DNA of 64,000 bases from Humulus lupulus (GCF_963169125.1 NC_084793.1:227648360-227712359); one strand, 5' to 3'. Shown: positions 20,770 through 33,339, numbered from the stretch's first letter. The notes: generated by a model not told the origin, from the letters alone. Numbers and translations: made by a program.

Positions 20770-21457
20770 TGTTGATGCGGTTTTTCACCAACAGTGAATT
20801 AAGAAAATAACAAGGTTGATTAGTGCTTGGTAATAAACCGAAAATAACAAATTAGCTCTAAAGAACACAGATCTTTTTACGTGGATCAGTGGTTTAAATC
20901 CACCTAGTTAACGAGTCTATATTATTACTATTTTTCTCTGTCTAGTTTGGCAGAGTTTTAGTATTACAGAATAATCGTCTCCCTTCCTATCCAATATTCT
21001 CAGTATTTATAGAGAAATTCCTTGGACAAGTTTGGGTAACCGCATGAGTCAATCACATATTTACATATTTATTACATTTAATATGAAATATTCCCATTTA
21101 TAATAAGATATGATCTGATCATGATATAAATGGTCTCCTAATATCTCGGACATTAAATATTACAGACTGGCCATAAATGATCGTATACAATACTCGGATC
21201 CTTGGGATCCGCGGATTGGCCGTATGCTCGAGTTACTACGAACTGGATATGTCTCCGAGCTCGTACTGTGGAGGTCGTGTCGTATGAAAATCATAAGCTC
21301 ACGCTTCGCAACTTATGCATTCCTATCTCGTATAACCATCGTGAAAACTGTGCTGTCCACATGGATAATATAAGGATTCCTCGGCTATTTCTTCCATGTA
21401 TTTATTTGCCAGTTGTACCCGAGCTGAGTGAAAGACTCGTGCTAAAATTAGGGTACA
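20770..21457 (-). repeat. 5' LTR of element C (688 bp)
   Basis: On the + strand it begins TGTTGATGCGG next to the primer site and ends GGGTACA. A - strand TATA box (CTCTATAAATACTG) covers 21004-21011. It is a relative of the element D LTR at 32635-33339, with the same ends and layout. Confidence 0.85.
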
Positions 21458-21841
21458 CATATATATATATATATTTTAAATGAGCGTTGGACCAACTAGC
21501 TCCTCTTTATAAGAAACTAAATTACAGCTCTTGGTGGTTCAAATGGAGGCAAGCACAACATCAGAAAAATCTTATATTTGTTATCTTTTACTTCCAAAGG
21601 TTTAGCTTATTTTCAAGAACCAATTTGACTTGCTTTCTGAGACTTGGCAAAAGATAACGTAGGTGTTTTTCTATTGAGCTATTGTTATTCTTATGATGTT
21701 TCTAGTTTTTTTCTGAAGCAAAAATATAAAAATGAATAAGTTTCTAGTCTCACTCGTGTTGGTTAATAATATTTCAGATTATTATTGCTCTATGCCTATT
21801 ATGGATGCAGTTTTTTTTTCTTTCTATAGTATGTATAGCAA
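21458..21841. other. Unassigned spacer between C and E
   Basis: It starts with an (AT)n microsatellite (21459-21473) and is otherwise AT-rich, with no ORF or repeat that I recognise. It may be old flanking sequence. Confidence 0.4.
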
Positions 21842-22601
21842 TGTTAGAAATAATATACTGGAGAAGAACGAAATATATATTAAAATATTTAATTGAAGAA
21901 CAGAAATACAAAATTACAATACAAAGAATAAACCAAAGTTGAGGCACGTGAAACGCGCTTTCCTTAAAGCAGATTTGCCCCCTCTACCTGAATGGTGCTA
22001 GAGGATTCGTGAGCAACCACTTCCCAGGATACAACAACTATCAAGCAGAATGAAAGCCCCACTGCGTCTGCTTAGGCGAACTCGAAACAAACCTTCCCTC
22101 TTTCACCAGAAAATACTACAGAGATAGAAGAGAGAAAGAGATTGAGACTATTGTGTGTGATACTCTGTATTTGTGTGTCCTAGAATGAGAGGAGAAGCCT
22201 CCTTTTATAGGCTTCATGGAGAGTTGAAAATGTGTGAGAATCAAGTGCATCAATGCCCAAACAACCAACAAATCTGGAATCTAAATTTCTGATAATCAAT
22301 CAAAATTAATCACACTTATTCTGGAAATATCAACAGTTACCCAAAATGATTTTCTGAAAATCAATAAGAATTAATCACATTTATTATGGTAATATCAGTT
22401 GCTACCGAAACCGATTTTCTGATAGTCAAACAGAATTAATCACATAATATTCTGATATCTCAATTTTGACCAAAGTGATTTACCAAAATCAATCACAATA
22501 AATCACACAATATTCAGATAATATCATCTTTAATCAAAGTGATTTGCTGAATCATTACCATTTTAGGCATCAATTTCTCATTCACTCAATTTTTTCCAAC
22601 A
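21842..22601 (-). repeat. 3' LTR of Ty1/copia element E (760 bp)
   Basis: It pairs with 24894-25652 along its length, with scattered substitutions and indels. On the + strand it runs from TGTTAGAAATAATATACTG to CCAACA. The - strand TATA box (CTATAAAAGG) is at 22201-22210. Four degenerate repeats of about 64 bp with cores like TCAATCAAAATTAATCACA occupy about 22290-22510, which is U3 in element orientation. Confidence 0.9.
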
Positions 22602-23198
22602 ATCCCCTACATGAATGAAATTGATCAACATTAAGAAACAATGATTCGACACTACTCGACGAAACAAGGTGATAGTGTTCTCTAATTGATACATGTGCAG
22701 GATAGGTGGGTGTTAGCCTTTGAACATTCCCTTATGAGAATATATTTACTTTACTAACTGATTAATAGACGCGATGTCTTTGAACTGTTCTGTCGTTTGT
22801 ATAAACGATGATATATCTCGCACATATACCTTTCTAGCATAGTTATGATTCTCATGGTTATGTTCATTTTTGGTCGTGAACAACTGCCTGGTTCTGTGAG
22901 AGATTTTAGAGAATTGAGCCCCCACAATTCTTCTTCGAAGTGGCCCCACTTCTCTCTCACATAGGTGACCTCTTATCTAAGAGCAATCTCGCATTACTCT
23001 ACTCGGACTTCCGATGCGTAAGGGTTATTAAAAGCTTGAGCTTAACCTATTTTACAACAGACATCACTGATTCACCATTGGAATGGGTAGGGGTAATCCC
23101 CCGCAGTGAGCCTCCTCGAGCTCAATAACTAGGTTGTCCCATTGAACCTAGCTCTTGGGATCTCCAGTCAACTAGGTTGGGTTTCCTTTATATCGAAC
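22602..23198 (-). other. Element E 3' untranslated region and polypurine tract
   Basis: Next to the LTR the - strand reads CATGTAGGGGATTG, the polypurine tract. The stretch 22880-22970 resembles the non-coding block near the end of Tork-type copia elements, with a CACCTATGTGAGAGAGAAG string on the - strand. I see no supported ORF. Confidence 0.55.
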
Positions 23199-24284
23199 TT
23201 AATTTCCTTTGGGCTTAAGTCCCATTCCTTCTGATGTCTTTTCAACTTGATATTGGTTTAACCCTTTGGTTAGCGCATCCGCATTGTTATCTTTTGACTT
23301 CACATAATCAATCGAAATAACTCCAGTTGAGATCAGTTGTCTAACGCTATTATGCCGTCGATGTATGTGTCTAGACTTACCGTTATTCAAAACATTTTAT
23401 GCCTGTCCAATTGTTTATTGGTTATCACAATATATGCATATAGCAAGCACATGTTTAGGCCATTCTGGAATATCCTCCAAGAAATTATGCAGCCATTATG
23501 CTTCTCCACTACATTTATCCAGAGTTAGAAACTCAAATTCCATCGTGGATCTAGTGATTACATTTTGTTTTGAGGATTTCCATAAAACAGTTGCGCCACT
23601 TAGAGTGAACACATATCCACTAGTACTTTTCGAGTCATGGATGTCAGATATCCAGCTTGCATCAGGGTATCCTTCAAGAACAACTAGTTCTCTGGTATAG
23701 TTCAACCCATAGTTACGAGTATATCGTAGGTACCTAAGTACACTTTTAATTGCCTCCCAAAGTTCAACACCTGGATTACTTGTGAATCGACTTAAAGTAC
23801 TTACAGTGTAGGCAATATCTGGTATTGCACAACTCATAAAGTACATTAGACTGCCTATCACTCTAGCATACTCTGCTTGAGAGACACTTTCACCTTTATT
23901 CTTGGACAGATGATGACTTATGTCAATTGGTGTTCTAAACACACCAGAATCATTTTTATCAAATTTGTCAGGAATCTTGTCCACAGTGTGATTGACTTAG
24001 ATTAAGTCAACTGGCATCCTTGTAATTTTCATTCCTAAAATTACATCAACTAATCTCACGTCCTTCATGTCAAACCTTGAGTTCAACATATCTTTGGTAT
24101 ATTTTACCATTCGTTGGTGGCTTCCGACAATGAGTATATCATTTACATACAAACAAATAATAATATATCCATCGTTTGTATTTTTGATATAAACACATTT
24201 GGCACACTCATTGATTTTAAAGCCACTTGTCATCATGACACTATCAAATTGTCCATGCACATATATATATATATTAATATGCAT
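23199..24284 (-). pseudogene. Element E reverse transcriptase C-terminal half and RNase H
   Basis: The - strand begins with the RT part FKINECAKCVY and the catalytic box LYVNDILIVG at 24139-24150, where the first Asp of YVDD has become Asn. It continues with the [25 protein letters not shown] and [14 protein letters not shown] blocks, then RNase H ([27 protein letters not shown]), and ends with VKSKDNNADALTKGL. At least three stops or frameshifts break it. The type matches Tork-like copia elements. Gag, protease, integrase and N-terminal RT are absent. Confidence 0.88.
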
Positions 24285-24893
24285 AAATCATTCATTTATA
24301 TGGGAAAATAAATCTACATTGTTCATAATTATCGTTCTCATAATATACTTCCACACATATATATATATATAAATAATTGTAATGGCAAGACCAATTAAGG
24401 TAAGTGAATATGCATATACGTTTTTCCATTTATTACAAGGATATGTTGAGCATTTCATTAATATGCATATATGTATTTAAACTAGACAATATGCCAAAAC
24501 CAAAAATATATGATATATGTTCAAAATTTTAGAGCATGTTAAGCATATATGACACACACACACACACACATATATATATGTGTTTCATGCATATAAAATA
24601 AATGATATATTTCATATGGATACAACAGAATGTAAAAGTATGGGAAAAAATATAACATATATACAAAACATTCATATCAAGACATATATGAGGTAAAGAA
24701 TTTTGGTAGAGAATTGATGCAACTATTCAGTAATTAAGATATGTATATATATATACTAAATAAAATTGGGAGCATAGAAAGATAATAAAATATTATCAGC
24801 ATTGATTAAATAACAAAACAAACAAAATTCAGAAGTGGTTTCCGCTCTTCAATCTGTTCGTCTTCTCTAAGGAGTCAAAATCTGCTTTAAGAT
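24285..24893. other. Low-complexity AT-rich sequence replacing the 5' half of element E
   Basis: It has (AT)n tracts near 24262-24276 and 24356-24371 and an (AC)n(AT)n tract at 24550-24580. No coding signal is visible. The last 60 bases before the LTR do not show the initiator-Met type primer site, so even the leader seems altered. Confidence 0.55.
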
Positions 24894-25652
24894 TGTTATA
24901 AATAATATACTGAAGAAGAACGAAATAGATATAAATATATTTAATTGATGTACAGAAATGCAAATATACAATAGAAAGAATAAACCAAAGCCGAGACACG
25001 CGAAACTCACTTTCCTTAAAGAAGATAGCCCCCTCTACCTGAATGGTGCTAGAGGATTCGTGAGCAACCACTTCCCAGGATACAACAACTATCAAGTAGA
25101 ACGAAAGCACCATTGCGTCTGCTTAGGCGAACTCGAAACAAACCTTCCCTCTATCACCAAAAAATCCTACAGAGACAGAAGAGAGAAAGAGACTAAGGCT
25201 ATTGTGTGTGATACTCTATATTTGTGTCTCCTAGAATGAGAGGAGAAGCCTCATTTTATAGGCTTCATGGAGAGTTGAAAATGTGTAAGAATCAAGTACA
25301 TTAATGCCCAAATATCCAATAAATCTGGAATCTTAATTTTTGAAAATCAATCAAAATAAATCGCACTTATTCTGGTAATATCAGGAGTTACCCAAAGTGA
25401 TTTTCTAAAAATCAATCAAAATTAATCACATTTATTCTGGTAATATCAGTTTCTACTCAAACTGATTTTCTGACAGCCAATCAGAATTAATTATACAATA
25501 TTCTGATATCTCAATTTTGATCAAAGTAATTTTCCAAAATCAATCAGAATAAATCACACAATATTAAGATAATATCATCTTTAATCAAAGTGATTTGCTG
25601 AATCATTACCATTTAGCGCATCAATTTCTCATTCACTCAATTTTTTCCAACA
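24894..25652 (-). repeat. 5' LTR of Ty1/copia element E (759 bp)
   Basis: This is the partner of 21842-22601, running TGTTATAAATAATATACTG to CCAACA on the + strand, with a TATA box at 25252-25261 (- strand). The flanks (AGCAA left, TACAA right) agree in only three of five bases, so a target duplication is not convincing. Confidence 0.9.
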
Positions 25653-27412
25653 TACAATTATGTTATCGTGTGCTATATAATTAATTTCACTTTTAGACAA
25701 GCAGGTGGCCAATGGAAAATGAGATTTTTCTCCAAGTTGATGCTCTCAAATGTGTGAAAAGGATCATTTATACGATTTTGTTGTTGTTTGTGCAAGGTTG
25801 CTGTTGTTGTTTTTGTTATATTTTTCCATGACCATTTAAGAAACCACTCATTATTTCATATTTTCCCATGATCTGTGTCAATTTCATATGTTTGAATAAA
25901 ACATGTAGTTGTTTCTCTTGTTTAAATGATAGTCCAGTTAAATACAATTTGGGGCTTATTCCACTACCATGAATTTTGGGGCATCATACTCTATTTTTTA
26001 TTTATTTATGACTAATCAAGGCATTTATGAGAATTCTCAAGTGTTGGTATCATATGTACTTAGTCTATTCTTGAGTTCTTAATTTTGCAAGCATAAATGG
26101 GATTGAATTTGTATACTACTCTTCTGTAGGAGCACTACACGATGGAGTTGATTATGACAGATATAGGGAGAAGTATTTTTTTTTTACTTATTATTACTTT
26201 CACAACCTGCTACTACACTAGCTATTGGTCCTATTGCAAAATCCACATCTTGTGCGTCTTATATAAGAGCATCACGTAATAACTACTAGCTATTTTTATG
26301 TGATAGCATGTTTGCTGTTATTCAGTTATGCCAAATTGATTATAAAGATAACATTGAGTTTTGCTCCTTGCTGTTTGTTTTCTTATATTATCTAGGTGAT
26401 GAAGACAGCAACATGAAACATGAATACTTGCAATAAATAAGGAAAAACTCTATAAATTGATATTTATTGGCTATTTTTCTAAGCATGACTTCTATTTTGG
26501 ACATTTTGTACTTAAATTTCATTTAAATGGGATACATGTAATGGATCTTTTATTAATACATGAGATTTCTTCGCTATTTTTCTAAGCATGACTTCTATTT
26601 TGGACATTATGTTCTCTTGTTTGGTTTCAATGTGATTTTTCTTCTAGTTTTGTACAAGAAAAAAAATTGTTATATAAGATTATATATACAACAAGAAATA
26701 AAAATTATATAAAAATTCAAATAATATAAAAAAAAATATTATAATATAATATACTATAATACTTTTGTACAACTATGAAAATGTGTTATGACATCTAATA
26801 AACATAACAATAGGTAAAGCTTATAAAAATACTATTATAATGTTAAAAAAGTGTTCTCGTATACAATATTATAATACATCTTTATAAGTATAAAAAAGTA
26901 TTATGATAAGTACCTACGATAATACCATATGTATTCGATAATACTTTTTCAGACTTATTGAAATGGGTCTTTGGTGTAGAGGGCACTCTGAAATTTCTGC
27001 AAAGCATTATTTCTTTTTACTCATTTTTTCATATTTTTAAATTATTTTGTTTCAAATTTATGACTATTAATTAATAATGAAGGAAAAAAAACTGAAATAT
27101 CTAATTATAAAATTTATAATAGAAGTAAATTAATTTTAATAATAACAACTATACGATAATAATTTAATTGTTTATTTATTTAAACAAACTTTTATTATAA
27201 TTAATTTTCATTTTTCTATTTTAATTTTTATAATTGATGGTTAATAATAATAATAAATGTAATAAACATTTATTCAAATTATTTATGTTTTTTTATTTAA
27301 ATGTAAATAGTTTTACAAAAATACATCTTAACAACATGTATAATTTAAATTCTAATTTTAATTTCATTTATTTAAACAATATATAATTTGAATTAAAATT
27401 GATTAGATACTT
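25653..27412. other. AT-rich intergenic sequence
   Basis: No gene or known element end can be supported. A 36-base direct repeat (starting GCTATTTTTCTAAGCATGAC) occurs at 26470-26505 and 26573-26608. The part from about 26640 to 27400 is extremely AT-rich, with many short TATAATA-type repeats. Confidence 0.5.
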
Positions 27413-27611
27413 TTTGACGTGGCTTTTCCCCAACAGTAGATTAAGAAATCTAATTAGAGAGATTAATCTTGTTAATAAATAGTAAATGTAAACTCACAAA
27501 TTTTTTACGTGGTTCGAGGTTAAAATTCTCCTAGCTTCAAACCATTCTTATTCTTGTTTAAAAACTCTTGAAGAGATTGTTTATGAAAATTTCAGTAGAT
27601 TTTTTACATAC
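27413..27611 (-). repeat. Truncated 3' LTR of element D
   Basis: About 200 bases match the first part of the D LTR at 32635 (GGTTTTTCCCCAACAG, ATTAAGAAAT..GATTAGAGAGATTAA, CTCACAAATTTTTTACG). In element orientation this is the 3' end of the 3' LTR. The rest of the LTR and the integrase are gone, and the sequence joins the second RNase H directly. Confidence 0.8.
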
Positions 27612-28014
27612 ATGGACTCGGGTTCATTCTTTGGTGGTGGCGAGTTGGGACTACGCTCAACGTGTCAGCGTTGGTATTCTACTCACTAGGGACTTGTTCG
27701 ATGGAGTAAAACTCAAACTCTGTCAGCTCGCTTTTTGATTCCTCGAGCTTGATATTCCCCTAACACTTGAATAACCACGAGCTAAGAGTCACTGAAGCAT
27801 TGTATTGCTTTCGCTTTCAGCTCCTTTGCCACCCAAATTCCAGCCAACAGGGCCTCATATTTTGCTTAATTCTTGGCGCTTGAAAATTGGATCTAAGAGT
27901 TGTATTAAAGTGTTGTCCTTCATGTGCAATTAGGATTATTCGAAATCTAGATCCATTTTTGTTGGATGATCCATCAACAAAGAGTTTCCACAATTCTTGT
28001 GTTGGTTCCCTCAT
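27612..28014 (-). pseudogene. Element D archaeal-type RNase H remnant
   Basis: The - strand encodes LWKLFVDGSSNKNGSRFRII (first Asp) and, through stops and a frameshift, a tail with NTNADTLS (last Asp). The domain ends at the join to the LTR fragment, with no trace of integrase. Its presence places D in the Tat lineage. Confidence 0.75.
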
Positions 28015-29400
28015 AGGCTCGTCCTGGAACTCGATACATTCAGCTACGAAATCGGCGACCCCCTACCCCTTTATTGTTTTTTGTGACTTGTACAATATAT
28101 CGATATGACTGAGTTGTATAACCTACTTCAACAAACATTCTGATGCTTTAGTCTTTTGCAAGACCTACCTTAGAGGTTGACCGGTTATGACGTGTATAGT
28201 GTGGGATTGAAAATATGGCCTGAGCTTTCTCGATGCCAAAATCAGGCAGAACTCAAGCTTTTCAATAAGAGGATATCAGGATTCAGCTCCAAGAAGCCTC
28301 TTACTTATGTAGTACACTTGTTTCTGCACCCTATTTTCTTCTCGAACTAACACAACGTTGATCGTGTTCTTTATTATTGGAAGGTAAAGGTATAGGAATT
28401 CCCTAGCAACTAAGTTTGATAAAACAAGGGGTTCAACCAGATGCTTCTTCAGAACTTGAAATGCATGTTCGCATTCTTCTATCCATTCAAATTGTCTATT
28501 TCCCCTAAGCAGATCATAGAAGGGAAGACATATTTCCGTGGACTTGGATATGAACTGATTTAAGGCCATGACTTTTCCAGTTAGGCTCTAGACTTCTTTC
28601 CGCGCTTTAGGCGAAGACATTTCTAAAAACGATATGATTTTTTAAGGGTTTGCATCGATATACCATGATTTAACTATGAAGCTTAAAATTTTCTCTGAGG
28701 AGACCCCAAAGGTACATTTCTTGTGGTTCAACTTTATATCATACTTTCTCAGCACACCAAATCATTCTTTCATATACATAGTTATTGGTAGTTTTTGACT
28801 TGACTAGCATGTCATTAACATACACTTCCATATTTTTTCGATCTTGTGCACGAACATTTTATTGAACAACATCTGATATGTGGCGCCAACATTCTTTAGT
28901 CCAAATGGCATGACTTTGTAGTAGTATACATTATGTTCAGTCATGAAGCTAATGTGCTCTTGGTCCTCAGGGTTCATCACAATCAGGTTATATCTAGAAT
29001 GTGTGTCCATGAAGGACATTAGCTCGTAGTCGGTCATTGCGTCAACTAACTAATCTATTCTTGGTAGTGGAAAACACTCTTTTGGACAGGCTTTGTTGAG
29101 GTCAGAGAAGTCAATGCAGGCCCTCCATTTTCCATTTGGCTTTGGAACCAAAACGAGATTCTAAATCCAAGTCATATACCTTGCCTCCCTAATAAATCCA
29201 CATTTCAATAGCCGAGCAACTTCTTCCTCTAAAGCTTCTCCTCGCTCCTTCCCTAATAGCCTTCCATTTTGTTGCTTTCCGAGAATGTTTTTCGTCCAGA
29301 TTTAAAGTGTGCATAATCACACTTGCAATGATTCCCACCATATCTTCGTGTGTACAGGCAAAGACATTGAGGTTTTTCCTTAAAAGCTCTACCAATTCCT
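28015..29400 (-). pseudogene. pol: Element D reverse transcriptase and RNase H1
   Basis: RT pieces read CFPLPRIDxLVD (stop inside), LMSFMDTHSRYNLI, MPFGLKNVGATYQML and, in another frame, NMEVYVNDMLVKS at 28811-28822, where YVDD has become YVND. The RNase H1 follows (28569-28276: FISKSTEICLPFYDLL, NRQFEWIEECEHAF, YYISKRLLGAES). The N-terminal RT/linker segment is at 29395-29189. Stops and frameshifts are frequent, so this is an old copy. Confidence 0.88.
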
Positions 29401-30130
29401 TTTTTCATTCAGCTCCTAGATTCTTTCCAATCTTTACCACTCTCAAAGGCATCTCTGGATCGAGAATTATTTCTTCTAGCTCATCTAAAGCTTGGAGCTC
29501 GGATCGGTCTTCATCTATTATTGGGTCTATTTTCTCTGGTTGGTCGACCTCATTATTGGACCCCTGAGGTTTTTCCGCCTCTTCAACTATTACCATTGCC
29601 TAAGATTCCTCATTCTCTTCAACTATCACCATGGTTTGTTGCACAGGTTGTGATTTTCCCTTCAGGGAAATGTTGTAGCATTCCATGGCAGCGAACTGAT
29701 CTCCTCTTACCATGCATAACCCCTAGGACGAGGGGAATTTTATGGCCTAATGGCGAACAAAAGTTATGGCTTCAAATGTCATCAACGTTGGTCTACCCAA
29801 AGATTGCGTTGTAGGTAGCTAGACAGTCAATTACCACAAACTCGAGCATCTTGGAAACAGGTCGTGCTTCATCTCCTAGAGTTACTACGAGCTCAATCAT
29901 TCCTATTGTCGCCATTCCTTCTCCCGAAATCCCATAAAGAGTCATAGGGGTTTCTTTAATTATAGCCACATATAATCTCATTTTTTCAAGAGTGACCTGA
30001 ATAGCACATTCACCCAGCTTCCATTATCAATCATGATTATTTTTACTTTCCGGTTAGCCAGCTGAATTGTTACCACTAGCAGATCATTATGACGGAATTG
30101 GACGTGACTAGAGTCTTCTTCCTTAAAAAT
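29401..30130 (-). pseudogene. Element D protease and protease-RT linker
   Basis: The protease core reads IMIDNGSWVNVLFR, so the catalytic Asp-Asn-Gly is kept, then MTLYGISGEGMATIGMIELV and ending FVVIDCLATYNAIFG (29981-29793). Downstream to 29401 an acidic linker (PIIDEDRSELQALDELEEI) connects to RT, with stops in between. Confidence 0.8.
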
Positions 30131-32564
30131 GATTGGTTGTTTATAAAATCATTGTTGTTTAGATAACCTCTGCTCTGGAGTAAATATTGCGCCCCATTGA
30201 GTTTTTAGCTTCTGAATCTATATTTTTTAAGCTCCATTGCCCATACCTGCTGGATTTGGTCTGCCTGCAATAGTGACTATATCCATTCCTTTGACGAAAT
30301 GAGGGATGATCTGACTACCTGCAACTGGGAGATTTTTTTGTGAATTGGCTTGGTTTCCGGAGCTGGTTTAGGATTTTGCACTGCTGGTTGATTAGGAGCT
30401 AACCTGTTCCAACATATTATGCTAACAATCCAACAAGGATGTGTGTCTTGATCTCATCTTGTAATTGACGACAATCAACAGTGCTGTGGCCGATGTTGTT
30501 ATGAACACGAAAAAATTTGGCCGGATCTCTCTTTGCCCGCTGGTGGTTCAGGGGCTCCGTATTCTTCCATGGAAAACAGGCAAAATTAGACAGATAAATG
30601 TGTTCTTGTGTATCTATTAGGTTGGTGTACGCAGTGAAGATAGAAGTGTACTTTTCCTCGGGCCTATTCTTTTTGGAACCAATCTGGTCGTACATACAAT
30701 TCCCTGTCTGGTTGTTATCAACCACAGGCTGAGTTGTAGACACAACATTTGTCGCCACTCTAGCAGGCTGAATAAGGGTATGGCTTGTCCCTGAGCTCGA
30801 GCCAAGAACTCACCCATACTCTTCAATCCTTTTCTTTGGAGTTCCCTCCGAAATTCTCCTCTGACACTAATTCTTGACTGCATGGCCATGAGCTTGGTAT
30901 TATCATCAATGTCCTCAGCTTGAGTTGCTAAATTTGTGAACTAGTTGATGTATGCCTTAAGGAATTCTCCCAGTTGCTATTTTATATTGGCCAGGGATTT
31001 GGCCTCTACTCGAACATCTTTTGTAACTCGAAATTGCTTCATGAACTCCATTGATAACTGTGTCCAGAAAGTGATTGAGTGCCTTAAAAACTTGTTGAAC
31101 AATAACTTGGCTAGTCTTGTTAATGTGGCTGGGAACAGGACACAGAGCAGGTCAATGTCGACGTTGTGGGCTCTCATCAGATGTAGAAGGTCCCGATGTG
31201 GTTTGACGGGTCAGTTGTTCCATCATACGTGGGCATGTTGGGAATTTTGAAGCGCATGGGATAGGGAGTTACTGCAATATGAGGAGAAAAAGGCTCAAGC
31301 TCCTCATCAGAATCACAATCTTCCACATTTTTCCCTGAAAAAAGTCTCTTCATATGTTCCTCCATCATGGTCAATCGTTCAAGGGTTGGATCCTTCCTCT
31401 CTATATTATTTCGGAATTGGTTACCAGCTTCCTTCCTATCTTGCGCGTTATATAGGTTTTCGTCCCTCCAAGCTAGAGCTCGGTTAGGCAGGATGTTCCC
31501 ATTATTGTTCATGATTGACGGATCTCCCACTATTTGAGTGTAACTCAGATTATTGTAACGGCCTGACTGTCCTCTTTGCGTGTTTAATAGGTCACGCAGA
31601 TCAAATCGGGATCAGAACGCAAGCTTTGGATCGAGCTCTACTTATTTCTCAGGTCGCTCTTATGTATCTAGGTGTGCGTGTTACTTCTGATCCTGCCTCC
31701 ATGATTGTTCTCCATCCAATAACTACCATTCACAAAGCTTACTGCTCGCGGCTGAGGTCGCATGGCCTGATTGTTCCTGCGAGATTATGGGACATGTGTA
31801 TCTTCTACGGGTACATAATTTCCCTTGTTATTCCCCGAACTAAAACATTTATTTATGGGCGAGGAGGTGTCAGATGACATATAGGTGATCGAGGGTGCCT
31901 TATTAGCAAGGCAATTTATTTTATGTCAGGACGCACTAGATTAGCTCACCCATTGTCTACTCTGATTCCTTGAGTCGGCAGCAACACGGTTTTGTTTCTT
32001 TGCACCTGAGCTGCTAGTTGAGGTGCAGGTGGATTTACAAGGGCCTCTGCCCTTTGTCGATGCAGTCTCAACTCGCTCTGTCTTACTAGGTCAATTTATG
32101 TGAGTGTGAACTGCTTGTTCATTCCTGCGATTATTAGTAGGTGGGTTGTTTCTTGGAGTCCGTTAAGAAGGCACGGAGTTCAAGGTTACTGTTCTGACAA
32201 AACGGCTCATGTTGGGTCGATTGTTTCTGTGGGAACAAGATCAATGGGATGTACTTTGCCTTATTTTTGATATTCTCGTCGGTTGCATGAAATGGTAATC
32301 AATCCATTATCTCGTCTATCCGCCCATTAGCCTGGGAAAGGTGGCTCCTTAGCTGGGCATTCTCCATTTCAATGGCAGTCAAATATCCAGGATTTGGATT
32401 TGGAGGGCGCGAACCCAAACTTTCAGTATCATCCTGGTTCACATTTTGTTTTCCAGGATGGCGCTGCACAGAGGTGCCCCTCCAGTTGGGCCAATTGCAC
32501 CGTAATCTCCATGACCACCGCATCTCTGTGATTCATTGTCGCACGTAGAATGAGTTACCCCCAT
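30131..32564 (-). pseudogene. gag: Element D gag
   Basis: A likely start is ATG 32564 (MGVTHSTC), matching the position of C's gag start after its primer site. The capsid region lies in 31530-30977 (FKIPNMPTYDGTTDPSNHIG, LLFNKFLRHSITFW), then a region with MAMQSRISVRGEFRRELQ. The knuckle-like block reads KFFRVHNNIGHSTVDCRQLQ, where the first Cys is replaced. Many stops and frame changes. It is clearly related to element C gag but more decayed. Confidence 0.83.
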
Positions 32565-32613
32565 GTTGATCGTTGTGCTGAATATTCGCTGACAAATTTC
32601 AAGCCTAATCTTT

Positions 32614-32631
32614 CTCTCAATGAAAACACTA
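32614..32631 (-). promoter_or_regulatory. Decayed primer-binding site of element D
   Basis: On the - strand it reads TAGTGTTTTCATTGAGAG, differing from element A and C at two positions, and lies next to the LTR at 32635. Confidence 0.6.
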
Positions 32632-32634
32632 ATC

Positions 32635-33339
32635 TGTTGATGTGGTTTTTCCCCAACAGGGTATTAAGAAATGCGATTAGAGAGATTAAGATTGTTAATA
32701 AACAATAAATGTAAACTCACAAATTTTTTACGTTGTTTGGCGGTTAAAATCCACCTAGTCCACGGGCCATTCTTATTCTTGTTTAGGAACTCTTAAATAG
32801 ATTGTTTATGACTATTTCAGCAGACTTTTGGTATACAAGATGTTGGTCCCTTTTACTGTTAATTTCCCTTATATTTATAGGGATTGTGACTCTAAATCAA
32901 AAAACTCGTGGCTACGTCACTGAGTCTAGGATAGCCCAAGATACTCCAGATCGTGACAAACGCCAATGATAGAGATCGAGGTGTCCAGTGTCCAGATCGC
33001 CCGCATCAAGCTCGAGCATTATCTAAGTCAAGCCATCCTACTGCAATCATATCCAGTTTGAGAATTGAATATAGCTCATGGTGGATCAAGGACACACATA
33101 TGGAAGAAGCCCAACAGACTCAGATGCCCAATATGTGCAATAAATGCATATAATCGTTATATATTTAAAGATCAATATAACGACAATAGACTTATTTAGG
33201 ATATTTATGTATCTAATTATTTGGGGAGTTACCAAATTCCTTAAGTTACCATTTATATCTGCAAAGTCTTGTGACCTTCATTTATTGCTTGCCAGCTATA
33301 CCTCGAGCAAGATGGTCAAGCTCGAATTTTTAGGGTACA
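32635..33339 (-). repeat. 5' LTR of element D (705 bp)
   Basis: On the + strand it runs TGTTGATGTGG to GGGTACA. A TATA box on the - strand (CTATAAATAT) is at 32871-32880. It shares ends and long stretches with the C LTR and with the truncated copy at 27413. Confidence 0.85.

Noticed and set aside
21842..25652. A clean 5-base target duplication for element E
   Set aside because: The flanks AGCAA and TACAA share only three bases, so I do not claim it.
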